The notes under the pieces are model-generated. The model searched no databases. It saw nothing but the letters and a program-made list of their open reading frames with translations, and was not told where the DNA came from. A stretch of DNA of 64,000 nucleotides. Origin: Homarus americanus. Its lineage: Eukaryota > Arthropoda > Malacostraca > Decapoda > Nephropidae. Shown piece after piece: positions 21,124 through 32,464 of this stretch (the stretch's first letter is position 1; each line of letters starts with the position of its first letter). A program made the translations under genes and the position numbers. Where the stretch lies: assembly GCF_018991925.1 (NCBI RefSeq), contig NW_024744357.1, forward strand, positions 3,681,658-3,745,657, written 5' to 3'.

Positions 21124-24035
21124 TGTTCCTGCTGCCCCTCGCTCAAACTATTGTACTAAACTACTACATTGTTATACTTTATATAAAGTTGTCATACATC
21201 CCAAGTAATACTTTTCTACTTTTACCATTATTATTAATCATCATATAGTCTATTTGAGAATCAACAGTGTATTAAAATATAAACGTCAAAGTGGTTTAGG
21301 CATTGTCGATTTAAATAAAATAAACTTTAACTAATACAGTACATCTGTAGAGTCTACAGTGCAGACATACTATTACTGATTAGAGATCAGGCGTAAACCT
21401 AAGCACAGGACCCTCTTGGAAATAAGCAGCTCACAGCTTTGCCGGCCACCATTGGCCAAATTGCCTTACTGTTTACCACTGCTGTTTACCTGCACTGTCT
21501 CGGCACCAGGAAACTGTATACTACTCACGGTCTACGTGCACCGTATACCTGCACTGCATAACTGTATAGTTTGTAAAAATGCTAATTCAATTGTAAACCT
21601 GCATAAAAACTTAACTGGATACCGTAAATATTATCATTAGTATTATACGAGACACCATCGTACAGTACATTGCCAATTCGCCCCGTGTATATGATTATTA
21701 TCGTACACTCCATAACTCAGCGTGTATATAAATGCACTTCAGATATTCCAATATATTTTTTCATCGTAATTTACCGGTATATTTAATATTTAGTCACAAA
21801 TTATAGTAATGTTATCATTAATATCACTATTAAAACTTCATTTGAGTTTTCTTAAATGTAAAAGACGACTTTGAGAGTGTTTTAGAAGGACAGGATGGTA
21901 TTTTGTACACATAAATATATCCATCATATTTATTTAACGAAAGACACAGGAAATAAAAATTCTAGCGCCATAAATTAAAACTGGCGTATATTTCATCTCA
22001 GAATCATGGCCCAATGACTGTCATGGACGAAGGAATCCGAATATATGGTTTCAGTAAGGTATACAGTACAAAACACCCTAATTTATCATTTCTCCACTTA
22101 TTATTTTACTAGCGGCTCGGGTGCTTCGAGAGGTTAATTTGTTCTTTGTTATGACATTTAATATCGAGTGTTAGTACAGGAGGAAGGTGCACACTGGCTA
22201 ACACCCTTCTCACGTGTGTCTCGAGCCAGTGGTGACACGTGCCCGTCACCGCTGATGTGCTTACTTAATAGTCCAACCTAATATAATAATCTGTAGGTAA
22301 CTAAAAATATTCACATTATATAATACATCTTGTGTTGCGTTTTTAAACTAAACAACAGCATAAAACACATTTAGTAACATCCTACACGGTATACAGTACA
22401 CCAGTAACAGCACACACACCTTTCATTATTCTTTACCTGTCTGTGGTGCATATAACTCCCAGATTCTTCCATTAACAATAAACATAAAACACAAGATTAA
22501 AACAAGTAAAAAAAAATAATCACAACAAATACTACTGCATATAACTGATCATAACATATAGGCCGCGAGGTTCGGTTTGGCCAGTAGGTAACGACGTAAA
22601 AAAACGCTTCTTCGGGAGGGTGTTGGTGAAGACTTACAGGGTGGTGAGGATAAAGAACAGTCATGACCCTGGGTGGTAGTTTTCAAGGCTCTGTGTGTGT
22701 GTGTGTGTGTGTGTCGCTTGGTAACAGAGATTATTAGTGGTTGGTTAGGTTAGATTATGGAAGATTAGATTAGGTTACGGAAGATTAGATTAGGTTATGG
22801 AAGATTAGGTTAGGTTAAGTTAAGTTAGCTTAGGTTAGGTTAAGTTAGGTTAGGTTAGTATTAGGGTGTTAAATCATCAGATGAAATAGGCGAGAGATAG
22901 AGAGGTTTTACATTACAAACTCACGTCAAGGCAGGATATCATGTTGGGTTTTGAGGAACAACACTTTAAAATAATCCTGTCATTAATCTATAGTCCAGTG
23001 TTGAACAAAATAACTTACACAGGGAGGTAAATATATGATAACACAGCTAAAAACGCCTAGTGAAGGTGGTGACTTGTTGAGCTACTTATGGGTGACGGTG
23101 GCCAGTTGTTACGTGATCACTGAGTGGCTTTTCGTTTACACACCCAATAAAGGCGTATAATGGCCGTTCATCAAGAGGTCACAGAGGGGTATTTATCACC
23201 GTACATGACTCAAATATAAATGGCTAATCTGGTTTTCGAATATAAGAAGTTTGTACGTTAAATTTTCCTTTATTTTGAAAAGTGAGAATTCATTTAGCTG
23301 TGACTCAAAAGGTTGATCAAGATGGAATCAGATTTGCATTGAGACTGTACAGACAAGATGTGTTCGATTACTTCCATTATGGGGAAATACGACTAGTGGA
23401 GTTTCGAGTGTGATTTTGAGAGTGCCAGAAACTTTATGTATTATACTAAGAGAAAATGAACATTAATTAAGTGCTCACTCAGCCTGGTTACATAAACACA
23501 CAGTCTTGGGTCAAACTGCCTTATGCAAGAGCAACACCTCCCCTGGTCCGTAATGTGTCAACTTTAACCTTCGCCTCTGGGAAAGATAAAACCTTATGTG
23601 ACAGCCATTTTGCGTCTGTGATGTTCTTGGTAACTCTACCCCAAAAAATAAAGATTATAATATTTGTTCAATTGAGTTTCATGTGACAGCCTTGGCGGTG
23701 TTGTTGTTATTTATAAAAGGGTTGGAGGAGAGACAATGAGAAGCAGGAGTAATTCAATAAGGGGCGTCGCCTGAGTCAGCTACCACCACCAGGGTTTCTT
23801 TATGTTGTTTGCTTGTTCACTCACACCCTCTTTTCTCTCCTCCTTCCTCAATTTTTATTATTGTCTCTCACATTGCCAGTATAGGTTTATTGTTTGTTTA
23901 TTGCCAAGATGGTGGTTAATATAATATACAGGGAGGAATATGTGAGAGCGCCGACCTCCGGTGTCAGGAGGTGGAAGTATTTTCTTCACCTGGGAGCCAT
24001 ACAAGTGGCTACTGACTTGTGTCAAGAAGTGAGGC
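21124..24035. other. MCM4-LARP6 intergenic region
   Basis: This is about 2.9 kb between the two divergent promoters. It contains a (GT)n tract at 22691-22713 and degenerate TTAGG/TTAGATTA pentamers at 22740-22858. I see no coding region here. Confidence 0.6.
22740..22858. repeat. Degenerate TTAGG-like pentamer array
   Basis: Repeats of GGTTA and GATTA units with short variants are present. They are similar to the arthropod telomere pentamer but heavily diverged. Confidence 0.7.
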
Positions 24036-24082
24036 ATAAATACCGCAGCCTCGTGACCACTTAGTCCAGTCACTCCCCAGAG
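24036..24082 (+). promoter_or_regulatory. Candidate LARP6 core promoter and short first exon
   Basis: CATAAATA at 24035-24042 is TATA-like. An initiator-like CCAGTC with A at 24068 lies 31 nt after the first T. A good donor AG|GTAAGG follows at 24082/24083, and a strong acceptor TTCTGTTGTTTCAG ends at 24167. The start site, and hence a first exon of about 15 nt, is inferred. Confidence 0.45.
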
Positions 24083-24228
24083 GTAAGGCTGAGAATACGC
24101 TCCCTCATAGCTAGGCTGTCTTGAGCTGGCTACTGTCTCGTCCAGGATAATATTTCTGTTGTTTCAGTTATCCTTGTTGGAGACATCATCATCAAAGTCG
24201 TGAACACTAGTGACTTGTGCCAAAGGTC

Positions 24229-25764
24229 ATGTTGAGTCTCTTGTCGAGAATTGTGACAGGAAGCGACTGTGAAGAATGTCAGGCACCAGCAAACGCCAAG
24301 GACTTCGTGGGGTCATCAGAGTCGTCGTCACTGACGGACGACACCGACGAGGAGGAGCTCAGCCCACCCATGCCAATCATTAACATCGATCAGACGGAAT
24401 TGGCTGAAGACGCCCTCCATCTTCACAAACAAACAACTGTAACGTCCGTCACACGGTCAGACTCCTCTGAGGACGTGGATGACTCACCTGCCGAGAAAGA
24501 CGTGGAGGTGTTGGCCCCCGTCGTCCTCCCAAGCCAGGATGTGTGTCGTCGCATCCTAGAGTTAGTGGAGTACTACCTGAGTGAACACAACTTGGTGAAA
24601 GACATGTTCCTCCTGAAGCACGTCACCAAGCATCACGAGGGCTACGTCTCGATCAAACTACTCACCAGCTACAAGAAAGTCAAGCGGCTCACCAAAGACT
24701 GGAGGGTTGTTGCGCATGCGCTTAAGGCTTCGAAGACACTTGAGATAAACGAGAATAAGACGAAAGTTCGGCGCGTGACTGTGTTGTCGCAGGAGCTGGA
24801 AGATGACACGAGGGCCTTCAGGACGCTGCTCGCCACCAACATCGCCAGAGAAGATGCCAATATGAATAATTTAGCAGAGTTTTTCGCCAAGTTTGGTGAG
24901 CTGACCTCCTTGCAGATGCACAAACCCAACGGGCGATCCTTGGAAGAGGTGCGGCTAGCTGAGCGGGAACACCCTGGCATCATCAACACCATATGCGCCA
25001 TTGTGGAATACGAGAGGGTACACTGCGCCCGACAGGCACTAAGGTCTATACTTAATAACTCAGAGTGTAACATGAAGGCACTTGAGTTACCCCGTAAAAA
25101 GCGTGAGACCAAGCTGAGCACCAAGACTCACGCTGAAGGAGAAAGTGCTTATTACAGCACTTCAGATATGTCGGAGCCAACATCACCTGAGAGTCATATG
25201 AAGATGTTATATAAAAAAAATCTGAGGTCCCCGTGTTCTTCACTGGCCTCGTCTCCTGTCATATCTCCCGTTTTACTGCGTCGTCACCGCAAACCGCAGC
25301 ACTCATCTCCAGAGTCCTCTCCTCCATCTCCATACAACCTGCGTCGTAGTCCTGCAACACCCAGTTCGTCTCCTGAAGACCGCCCTGTCTTCTTCCCACG
25401 GTACGAGGTGCCTGGCTCCTCTCCACTACCTCGGCGTCAGCTGGGCCCCCGGGGTATCACGTCGACACCCAGTTCCCCTAACACCTGGCGTCAAAAGAAC
25501 TTTATTAACGACATTAACAGCGCCAAAGCTCTCGAATCTGCGGTACCAGCGCCCCTCAGTCCTTGGCTGAGACGTCGTGTCTTTGCAGCATCAGGAAGTG
25601 TTACCTCCAATTCCGTTGTTTCGTCTCCCTCTGCTTCCCCCAGTCTCCGACGACGACAAGATGCCTCCTTGTTTGTGCCAGAGAACGTAACTCGTCTCCC
25701 CAGGGGGCCAGACGGCACACGGGGCTTCCTACCTCGACAACCCATGGTGAACGCACAGGCTTGA
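24229..25764 (+). CDS. LARP6: La-related protein 6 (LARP6)
   Basis: The single-exon frame gives 511 aa from the ATG at 24229; an upstream in-frame GTG is not a credible eukaryotic start. Residues 1-100 are acidic and Ser-rich. Residues about 105-183 are the La motif, with IELVEYYLS-like text (ILELVEYYLSEHNL), FLLKHV, GYVSIKLLTSYKKVKRLTKD and KVRRV, the LARP6-type signature. Residues about 194-287 form the adjoining RRM-like domain (FGELTSLQM, CAIVEYE). The long disordered C-terminal half has five SP..LRR-type motifs. Residues about 482-500 are a SUZ-C motif (LPRGPDGTRGF). LARP6 proteins bind structured RNA and control localisation and translation; in vertebrates the target is the collagen mRNA stem-loop, which is not shown here. 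The gene is divergent to MCM4. Codon use is GC-rich, unlike the flanks. The ortholog call is firm; function in this animal is inferred. Confidence 0.93.
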   Translation: MLSLLSRIVTGSDCEECQAPANAKDFVGSSESSSLTDDTDEEELSPPMPIINIDQTELAEDALHLHKQTTVTSVTRSDSSEDVDDSPAEKDVEVLAPVVLPSQDVCRRILELVEYYLSEHNLVKDMFLLKHVTKHHEGYVSIKLLTSYKKVKRLTKDWRVVAHALKASKTLEINENKTKVRRVTVLSQELEDDTRAFRTLLATNIAREDANMNNLAEFFAKFGELTSLQMHKPNGRSLEEVRLAEREHPGIINTICAIVEYERVHCARQALRSILNNSECNMKALELPRKKRETKLSTKTHAEGESAYYSTSDMSEPTSPESHMKMLYKKNLRSPCSSLASSPVISPVLLRRHRKPQHSSPESSPPSPYNLRRSPATPSSSPEDRPVFFPRYEVPGSSPLPRRQLGPRGITSTPSSPNTWRQKNFINDINSAKALESAVPAPLSPWLRRRVFAASGSVTSNSVVSSPSASPSLRRRQDASLFVPENVTRLPRGPDGTRGFLPRQPMVNAQA

Positions 25765-25970
25765 GTCCCCACCCAAAACGCTCGTTGAATTAAAACTGCA
25801 CAGGAGCGAGCACGACTCTTCTATATATAACCAACCTCTCATAACTCTCAGTAACATTGTGTTTATATACTGGTACACTCAAGAAGTAGTGGTAGCTTGT
25901 TATACCTGTGATATATTATTGTTCAACGCATAGGTACTAGATCATACAACTAACACCAAACATGTATAAT

Positions 25971-25976
25971 AATAAA
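25971..25976 (+). terminator. LARP6: LARP6 poly(A) signal
   Basis: AATAAA lies 207 nt past the TGA stop, giving a 3' UTR of about 230 nt. Confidence 0.7.
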
Positions 25977-26066
25977 GTCACTGATTATTATATATTATTC
26001 TATTTATGTTATAGTAAATAAGAACAACGAAATTTTACTTTTATTCTCCCTTTACACTGAGGCTGT

Positions 26067-26135
26067 GTGTGTGTAGTAGTATATTGTGGGTGTATGTGTG
26101 TGTCTGTGTGTGTGTAGTGGTGTATTGTGTGTGTA

Positions 26136-26167
<32 letters not shown>

Positions 26168-26173
26168 TAGTTT

Positions 26174-26204
<31 letters not shown>

Positions 26205-26205
26205 T
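26067..26205. repeat. (GT)n compound microsatellite
   Basis: GT runs are broken by GTAGT and a T8 tract, just past the LARP6 3' end. Confidence 0.9.
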
Positions 26206-27029
26206 TCTCGATAATAATCCAGAAAGACGATAACAGGAAACAAGTTCACATTATCATGTTATCTTCGTTCCTGAAGTCCTTGATCACCAATAACTATAAC
26301 AACAAACCCCTACACCTAGCTCAACTTGGTTCTTATATAACCTCAAAATATTAATCTTCTACCAAACGATCCTAAAATTACCCAAAGAGGCTCAGAATAA
26401 CGAATAATTTACAAGGAATAATTTATGGGACAAGAAAACTACTATGCCTGCCCCCACAAAGCCATCCTCTCTCCCTTATAGTCTTGAAATGTCTCTTGTC
26501 CACCATGACGGCCACATCACAACAGCAAACACAATAACAAAAGACACAAACCCTCACGTAGTGTGTAGAAGTTTAATGTTTATCTCCCATTAGAGGAAAT
26601 AAAAAAGTCAGATTTAGGATTCAATTAAAAAAAAAAAAATCTAATACGTTTCTCTATGGCAGTCAAACAGTTCTGGCCTTAACTAAAAAATTACATCCTT
26701 TGAGAACACGAGACTGGACTCTTTTTTTTTTTGCCAATTAAACCCGAATCAAGAGATGAAATTATTATTTACTCTTGGACAAAGGAAGAAAATGTTAGTA
26801 AGAATGGAAACTCTATCATGTGAACATAAGTGACTTTCATGTCTCTATTTCGTCTCGTTAAGTATTACGTTTGGTCGGTTGTGATGCCATGATGTAATGT
26901 TATAGTGTATTCCTGTACTTCAGCATTACCTTATGTGCTGAGGAGCCTATATCGAGATTTCATCGTATATCAAACATCAACAATTATGTATTTGAGAGAT
27001 ATACGTGTCGCTCAAGTCGCTGGCAGAGA
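26206..27029. other. Noncoding stretch without recognised content
   Basis: This AT-rich sequence has A and T homopolymers (26627-26639, 26721-26731). No gene or element was recognised. Confidence 0.5.
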
Positions 27030-27340
27030 GTGAGGGAGTGAGATAAAGGGGGAGTGAGGAGTTGAAGGAGTGAGGGGCTGAGAGAGTGAGGGAGTGAAGG
27101 AGTAAAGAAGTGAGGGGCTGAGAGAGTGAGGGAGTGAAGGAGTAAAGAAGTGAGGGGCTGAGAGAGTGAGGGAGTGAAGGAGTAAAGAAGTGAGGGGCTG
27201 AGAGAGTGAGGGAGTGAGGAAGAGTGACTGAGAGAGTGAGGGAGTGAAGGAGTAAAGAAGTGAGGGGCTGAGAGAGTGAGGGAGTGAAGGAGTAAAGAAG
27301 TGAGGGGCTGAGAGAGTGAGGGAGTGAGGAAGTGACACTG
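27030..27340. repeat. 40-bp minisatellite
   Basis: The unit begins TGAGGGGCTGAGAGAGTGAG and continues GGAGTGAAGGAGTAAAGAAG (40 bp), repeated about seven to eight times with one shortened unit near 27220. Open reading frames across it on the minus strand are products of the repeat. Confidence 0.92.
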
Positions 27341-27425
27341 GCGGACGGACTGATGCCATACGAATGTTATCTTATGAGGCTTCAACACCCAAGTTATCGC
27401 TTCCTTTTACCTCAGATCAAGGTCA

Positions 27426-27427
<2 letters not shown>

Positions 27428-27481
<54 letters not shown>
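27428..27481. repeat. (GT)27 microsatellite
   Basis: This is a perfect GT run of about 54 nt. Confidence 0.95.
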
Positions 27482-27485
<4 letters not shown>

Positions 27486-27692
27486 AATGCCTTTATGCCA
27501 TTTGCCCCCTCTACCCAGCAGTAATTAGGAACCTGAATATTAATCGATTTCGGATCGTGTTCTGGGGGTAATGGTTAGCCAGTGCTGTTCTAGCCCCTAT
27601 CAATCAGTATTATATAAATATGGGCTAAGGACATATATTCATTATATACATTCTATCACCCAGACTATTGAGCATAAAGCTACATAAGCATT

Positions 27693-28324
27693 TGTTCTGT
27701 CACACCTCCTAGGGTGGACAGCACACATAAACATTTGTAGTTTCACACAGATTCAGGTTACAACCCATAAATATATGTCCCCAGGCCTCCGTGAGAGTAG
27801 GCCTGTGGAGTGTAGCCTCTTATCTCTGTGTTGACGTATAGATTACATACACCCTTACAAGCAGACAGAGAGAGGTTCGCCTAGTTCACAGTTTCACACA
27901 GTTCACCAGTTCACAGCCAGACACCGTACTAAAGAGACGTGTGTGAGCATAGCTCCCAAGGCTGTATCTCTCTCTAATTTTATCAGCTAATTACAAGCTA
28001 ATAGCTAATGCTCAGTAGTCTGTCAACAAACAATGCTGTAACTACGAGAGCATCCAATATAACTAGAAAATCACCACGTGTGTTTACATTAAACCAAGGA
28101 ACCACAAATGAAGATAACAGAACCTGTGTACACTTGTGTATACTTACAAGCTAAGATAATTACAAGTGTAACCCAGGTGGGCTTGGACGACTCAACGACT
28201 CAACTCAACGACTCAAAACTACGACTGTATCAAAGGTGACACGCCGTGAGACTACCTATTATCTCACCCAGCTTCATCAAAGGTACCAGCGACTACTCTA
28301 CACTCGTTCAGGCAGGTGTTAACA
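27693..28324 (+). mobile_element. Possible LTR of an LTR retrotransposon
   Basis: The 632-bp block starts TGTTCTGTCACACC and ends GGTGTTAACA, i.e. TGTT...AACA termini typical of LTRs. About 40 nt past it is CAGTTGGCGAGTTGTCCGG, resembling the leader that follows gypsy-class LTRs. I found no second LTR, no target duplication and no gag/pol frame, so this is tentative. Confidence 0.3.
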
Positions 28325-28648
28325 AGTGAGATCGTTTGATATCAAACCCCGGCCCAAACAGTGCAGTTGGCGAGTTGTCCGGTCTTCTCGGGCTATTCCT
28401 TGACACTGGGTCGTGCAACTCGTTAACTCAGGGTGTGGTTGTTGTGTTGGCGACAGCTTCTTCACCTTAAAAATATTCACGCCTAGGTGGCCCTTGGGCC
28501 GGCCATCCTCGTTACTCGAGGGGCAACCATTATTGCCTCTTACAGCTTCAGGTGAGAAGGACAGAGAAACACCTACAGTACCTCTTCTTCTCTCCAAAAC
28601 AGAAAAAAGGTGTTGACTACAAACTTCAGCACATAAAAAAAAAACAAT

Positions 28649-28682
<34 letters not shown>

Positions 28683-29190
28683 TAATGACTGCTGTATTTT
28701 TGTCTTGAGAAACAGCACATGAAGTTGACCCTCATAGTTGTAAGGCCTCCCACCTCCTACAACACGGGAGCGAGTACTAAGCTACCTTTTTCTTAAGATA
28801 AATGATGTCTAGGTCACGAAGTCACACAACACGCTCTAATTTTTCTCTGTGTATTAGTGTTTCACCTCATTAAGTGCACGTTGCATAAACAAGAATCATT
28901 TTTAAAAGTCTTATCATAACATTTACTTGATGGAGATCATCTGAAAAGTATTGATCAGAAGATAATTTAAACTCAAATTTGAAGGAAAAACACTTCAGAC
29001 AGAACTGAACGAAGATTGAGAAATATTCATAATATAAGTAGTAAATACTCCCAAATGTTGATAGAATGGAAGGGACCTAGTTACTAGATACCTAGTTACT
29101 GGATACCTAGTTACTAACGAGGTATCTGGATCGAGAAACATTTGGACTGTAAGAAACTTGTACTGTAGAAACAAACATATTGGACATATT
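28325..29190. other. Noncoding stretch
   Basis: It holds a (CA)n tract at 28650-28678 and three short tandem CTAGTTACTxGATAC units at 29079-29115. No gene was recognised. Confidence 0.5.
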
Positions 29191-30210
29191 TTTTTTCCCG
29201 AGGGGGCTAGTTTATTGGGCACCCCCTTACATCCTGTGCTAGGTGAAGAGCAAAAGCGTTTACAGCGCCCATCTGGGAAGCATGCGTAGTTCATGCTTGC
29301 CTTTCATGACTCATGCATTAAGGGCATAAAAGCCTGAAGGGTCATGGGTTTTGTCAGCAAGTTACATATAGTGACAGAATGATGAGTGTGTGTGGAGGGA
29401 AAATTCCCGGCACAATTTATCTGTTTATGGCAAAGCGTGGCAGGTCCCTAATAATGTCAAGTGCCAGGCCTGTCTCTAGGAGGGGGGATATCTGGTCAGG
29501 GAGGGAAGAGGTGTTGGTAACAGGGTCATCAGTGGTTTGTAGGTATGAAAGTCAGGAGTTACCCTAAGAGCAGAAACTGGGGTGTCGGGCAATAAGGTCA
29601 ACCAAAAGGAGGGTGGGGGTGGAGGTGATATGTTGTGGTAGTACAGGTACAGTAGATGTGGAGGGAGGCACGTAGGCATTGACAATATTGAGGGACATAC
29701 CTTTTAGTGTAATTGTAATGGCATGTACGTCGGTAGTGTCGGCTTCAAGGGGGACATAGAGAGGTTGGTAGGGGACATCCTTCTTGGCGTAGATACGTTG
29801 TCCACGTGCATGTCCTCATGGTGGTCCATAGATGCGGAGAACTGGAGTGGATGGGCCCCAGGTGCCGGCATGCCGGTGGGGGACGGGGAGCCGGGGATGG
29901 TGTCCTCGGGTCCAATAGGGAGCTCTGGTGGAGACAGCTCAGAGACATGAGCAGGCGCGGCTTGCGGTGGGTGGACAGAATGAGGCACCACGTGTCATGG
30001 TGATGCGGGACGTGGCACAGGGGCAGCTGGGCACACCGGGGCAGGCTCGGTAGGTGCCACGCCAGCAGTGATGCCAGACGGCGGTGGAGTAGGCCGTGAT
30101 CAATGATTTTGCCGCTTACAGCGGCTACTTTATTGTGCACCCCACACTCATCCTGTGAGCGGTAGCGCAAAAGGATTACAGAGTAGAGTTTACAACGGGT
30201 CATAATAATT
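29191..30210. repeat. Dispersed repeat block with two GGGGGCTA-TTTATT-CACCCC modules
   Basis: GAGGGGGCTAGTTTATTGGG at 29200-29219 and GCGGCTACTTTATTGTGC at 30121-30138 are each followed by CACCCC and CATCCTGTG-like text. A third copy is at 62800-62845. Between them is a GC-rich, Pro-coding minus-strand segment (29704-29991) of unknown origin, perhaps retroelement-derived. Confidence 0.55.
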
Positions 30211-30644
30211 AAACCCCCGTTGTCAGGATATTATGGCACTGAATGTTACACAGTATTTCAATTACATTATTTGTTTAGTTCTATACATAAAGGGTAACTT
30301 ATTCACAAATGCGTGAGTATAGGCGTGTGAGGCAGTATGTCTGGCCTCACACTTTGTTATTCACATTTACGTGAGAAATATTCAAGCACATTGTGTATTT
30401 GGTTCTGTACATGAGAACTGATATAGTTACTAAATGCAAAAAAGTGGATACAATCTTAATATGTCGGCTATCTTGCCATTAGAGATGGGGCCGTGAGCAA
30501 GAGGGGCACATAGGGGGGGGGGGGGCTACCAGCTTGTGTCGAACCAGAAGAGGGGGTGACTGGGTAGCAGCTGAAGGCAGGGGTAGTCTGTGTAGGTTGG
30601 AGATGGCGGTACAGAGTGTATCAAAGAGCTTTTCAAAGCGCTTC

Positions 30645-31295
30645 CTGAGAAAATAAAACTCCGCCTAGTGACATCATTTATCACACCGATATTAACTTAC
30701 CCAGCAATACCTCTTCATACTATGAGCACCACTCAAATATTAAAATTACAGGTGGTTCAAAATGAAGCCCTAAGATTCGTCACAGGCGAAAGATACCCCT
30801 TCACCAGAACCACAGCCGAGATACATAGAGGCCTGAGAATGAAACCCATCAACCAGCAGCTGCACACCCTGGCCAGCAGAATCTGGCAAAAGATAGAACG
30901 ATCAGAACAAGAACTCCTTCAAAGACTCCCACCAGATAACGACAGCAACCATACATGGTTCCCAAAAAGTTACCAGATCTCAAAAGGTCCATTACCACCC
31001 CCGATCTACACGGCCAGGCAATAGACAACCTCCCTAGACCAACATCCGCCAGTAGGGTCGGCGGAATATGAAATAAGGCCCTTAAAACACCCATATATGG
31101 GATACGGTAGGATGTCTAGTGCCTGTACCGACAGACAATAACTAACCCATGACACAACCCTAACACACTATTAGCTTAGCTAGGCGGTCAGCCCGCCCTC
31201 TCTTACCTCCTCCTAAACTTCTTCAATTTCCGAACTATAACTTCCTTCCCCCACTAATCGTCTTTCATCCCTTCTTTCTCTACAAAAAAAAAAAA
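30645..31295 (+). mobile_element. jockey-like LINE 3' end with poly(A)
   Basis: The frame 30668-31024 reads SFITPILTYPAIPLHT, then LKLQVVQNEALRFVTGERYP and MKPINQQLH, which matches the C-terminal part of jockey-like reverse transcriptases. The copy lacks the catalytic palm, so it is 5'-truncated. The 3' UTR runs to an A-run at 31284-31295. Confidence 0.85.
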
Positions 31296-32460
31296 TTACG
31301 GTTGGTAAATTCGTGTGAGAAGGATATGATCTGTGTCGTGTCACCGGAGGGGGGTTGTGGAGGGTGGCCCCGGTGGGAGCACAAGGCCTGACAGCATCAG
31401 AGTAGAGACGGGAGGAGGCCCAGTAGTAGTTGAGTTAGGAGATGGCCGGGACTGCTATATAACTGGAAATTATTTTACTTTTTATACTTTGTCCCGCAAG
31501 ACTGTCATCTCTAGTTGTGTGTTGACAAACCGACCACGCTGGGAGAATTTACTCACAATCTCTTTATATCAGAGGAAAGTACTGACCGTAGATATCGGAA
31601 TTGAACTATTTTTTTAATAGTATAGATGCACTAAGAGAGAAATTTCATCAGCGTTCTAGATATTCGTAGAGAAAATAATAAAGGATTAAAAAGACACGTA
31701 AGGAAAGGTAAGGGTGGCCGTGGACAAGAAGTGAAGGTGGCGAGGCTACTGACGTGAACCTGACCTCAGCAGAAGCTATGACTGTGTCAGCCTGTAAGGG
31801 ATCACGACCTAAAAGGAAGAAGACCTGATAGGGTAACGAAACTACAGTATTTTTTTACTGACGTCACTAGGCTAAGAAGCCCCGTCCCCTTCTCCGAAAG
31901 CATTAATTTGTTTGTGACTTCGACGGTAAATAGTTTTCATTTCAAACTTCCCCCCCCCCCCACTCATATCTAGAAAGTTGATGTTTCCAAGCAGTTAAAT
32001 CTTTACATACATTAAATTCTACATTAAAATGAGCCTGAACTGGATATCCTTAACAGTTTTATATGAAATTATTTGCGATATATCAATATTAATTGAACAT
32101 TATGTATGAACAAACAATTAACAAGAATGATGTAAGGCGATGTAACTTTAGTAGAAGCTGTTCCAAAAGTCAATACCGCAAAATATAAGGTGTGATTAAT
32201 TCAGATGATTCGAGAAGATTGGAGGAACACGAAAGGGAACGTTTCAATGTGGACCAACAAGTAGCAAATACAGCTTAACCTTTTGAGGGAGAGAGGATTA
32301 TGTAGATGGATATGAAGTACTAAGGCTGAGAAAAGCAAACAGTGGAACCAGCTATCACCACTCAGAGAGATAATTCTGAACATAAAAACGATATAAAAGT
32401 AGTGATTAGAGAACATTTAACACAAAGGTAACAATGTATTTATGTTTGTAGTTAGTCAAA
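31296..32460. other. Noncoding stretch
   Basis: I recognise no gene or element. A C-run lies at 31951-31961. Confidence 0.45.
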
Positions 32461-32464
32461 TAAG

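Noticed and set aside
24217..24228. Four-codon N-terminal extension of LARP6 from GTG
   Set aside because: GTG is not a normal eukaryotic start and the ATG at 24229 follows directly.
26984..27388. Two Ser/Leu/Pro-rich minus-strand frames of 115-134 codons
   Set aside because: They are translations of the 40-bp minisatellite.
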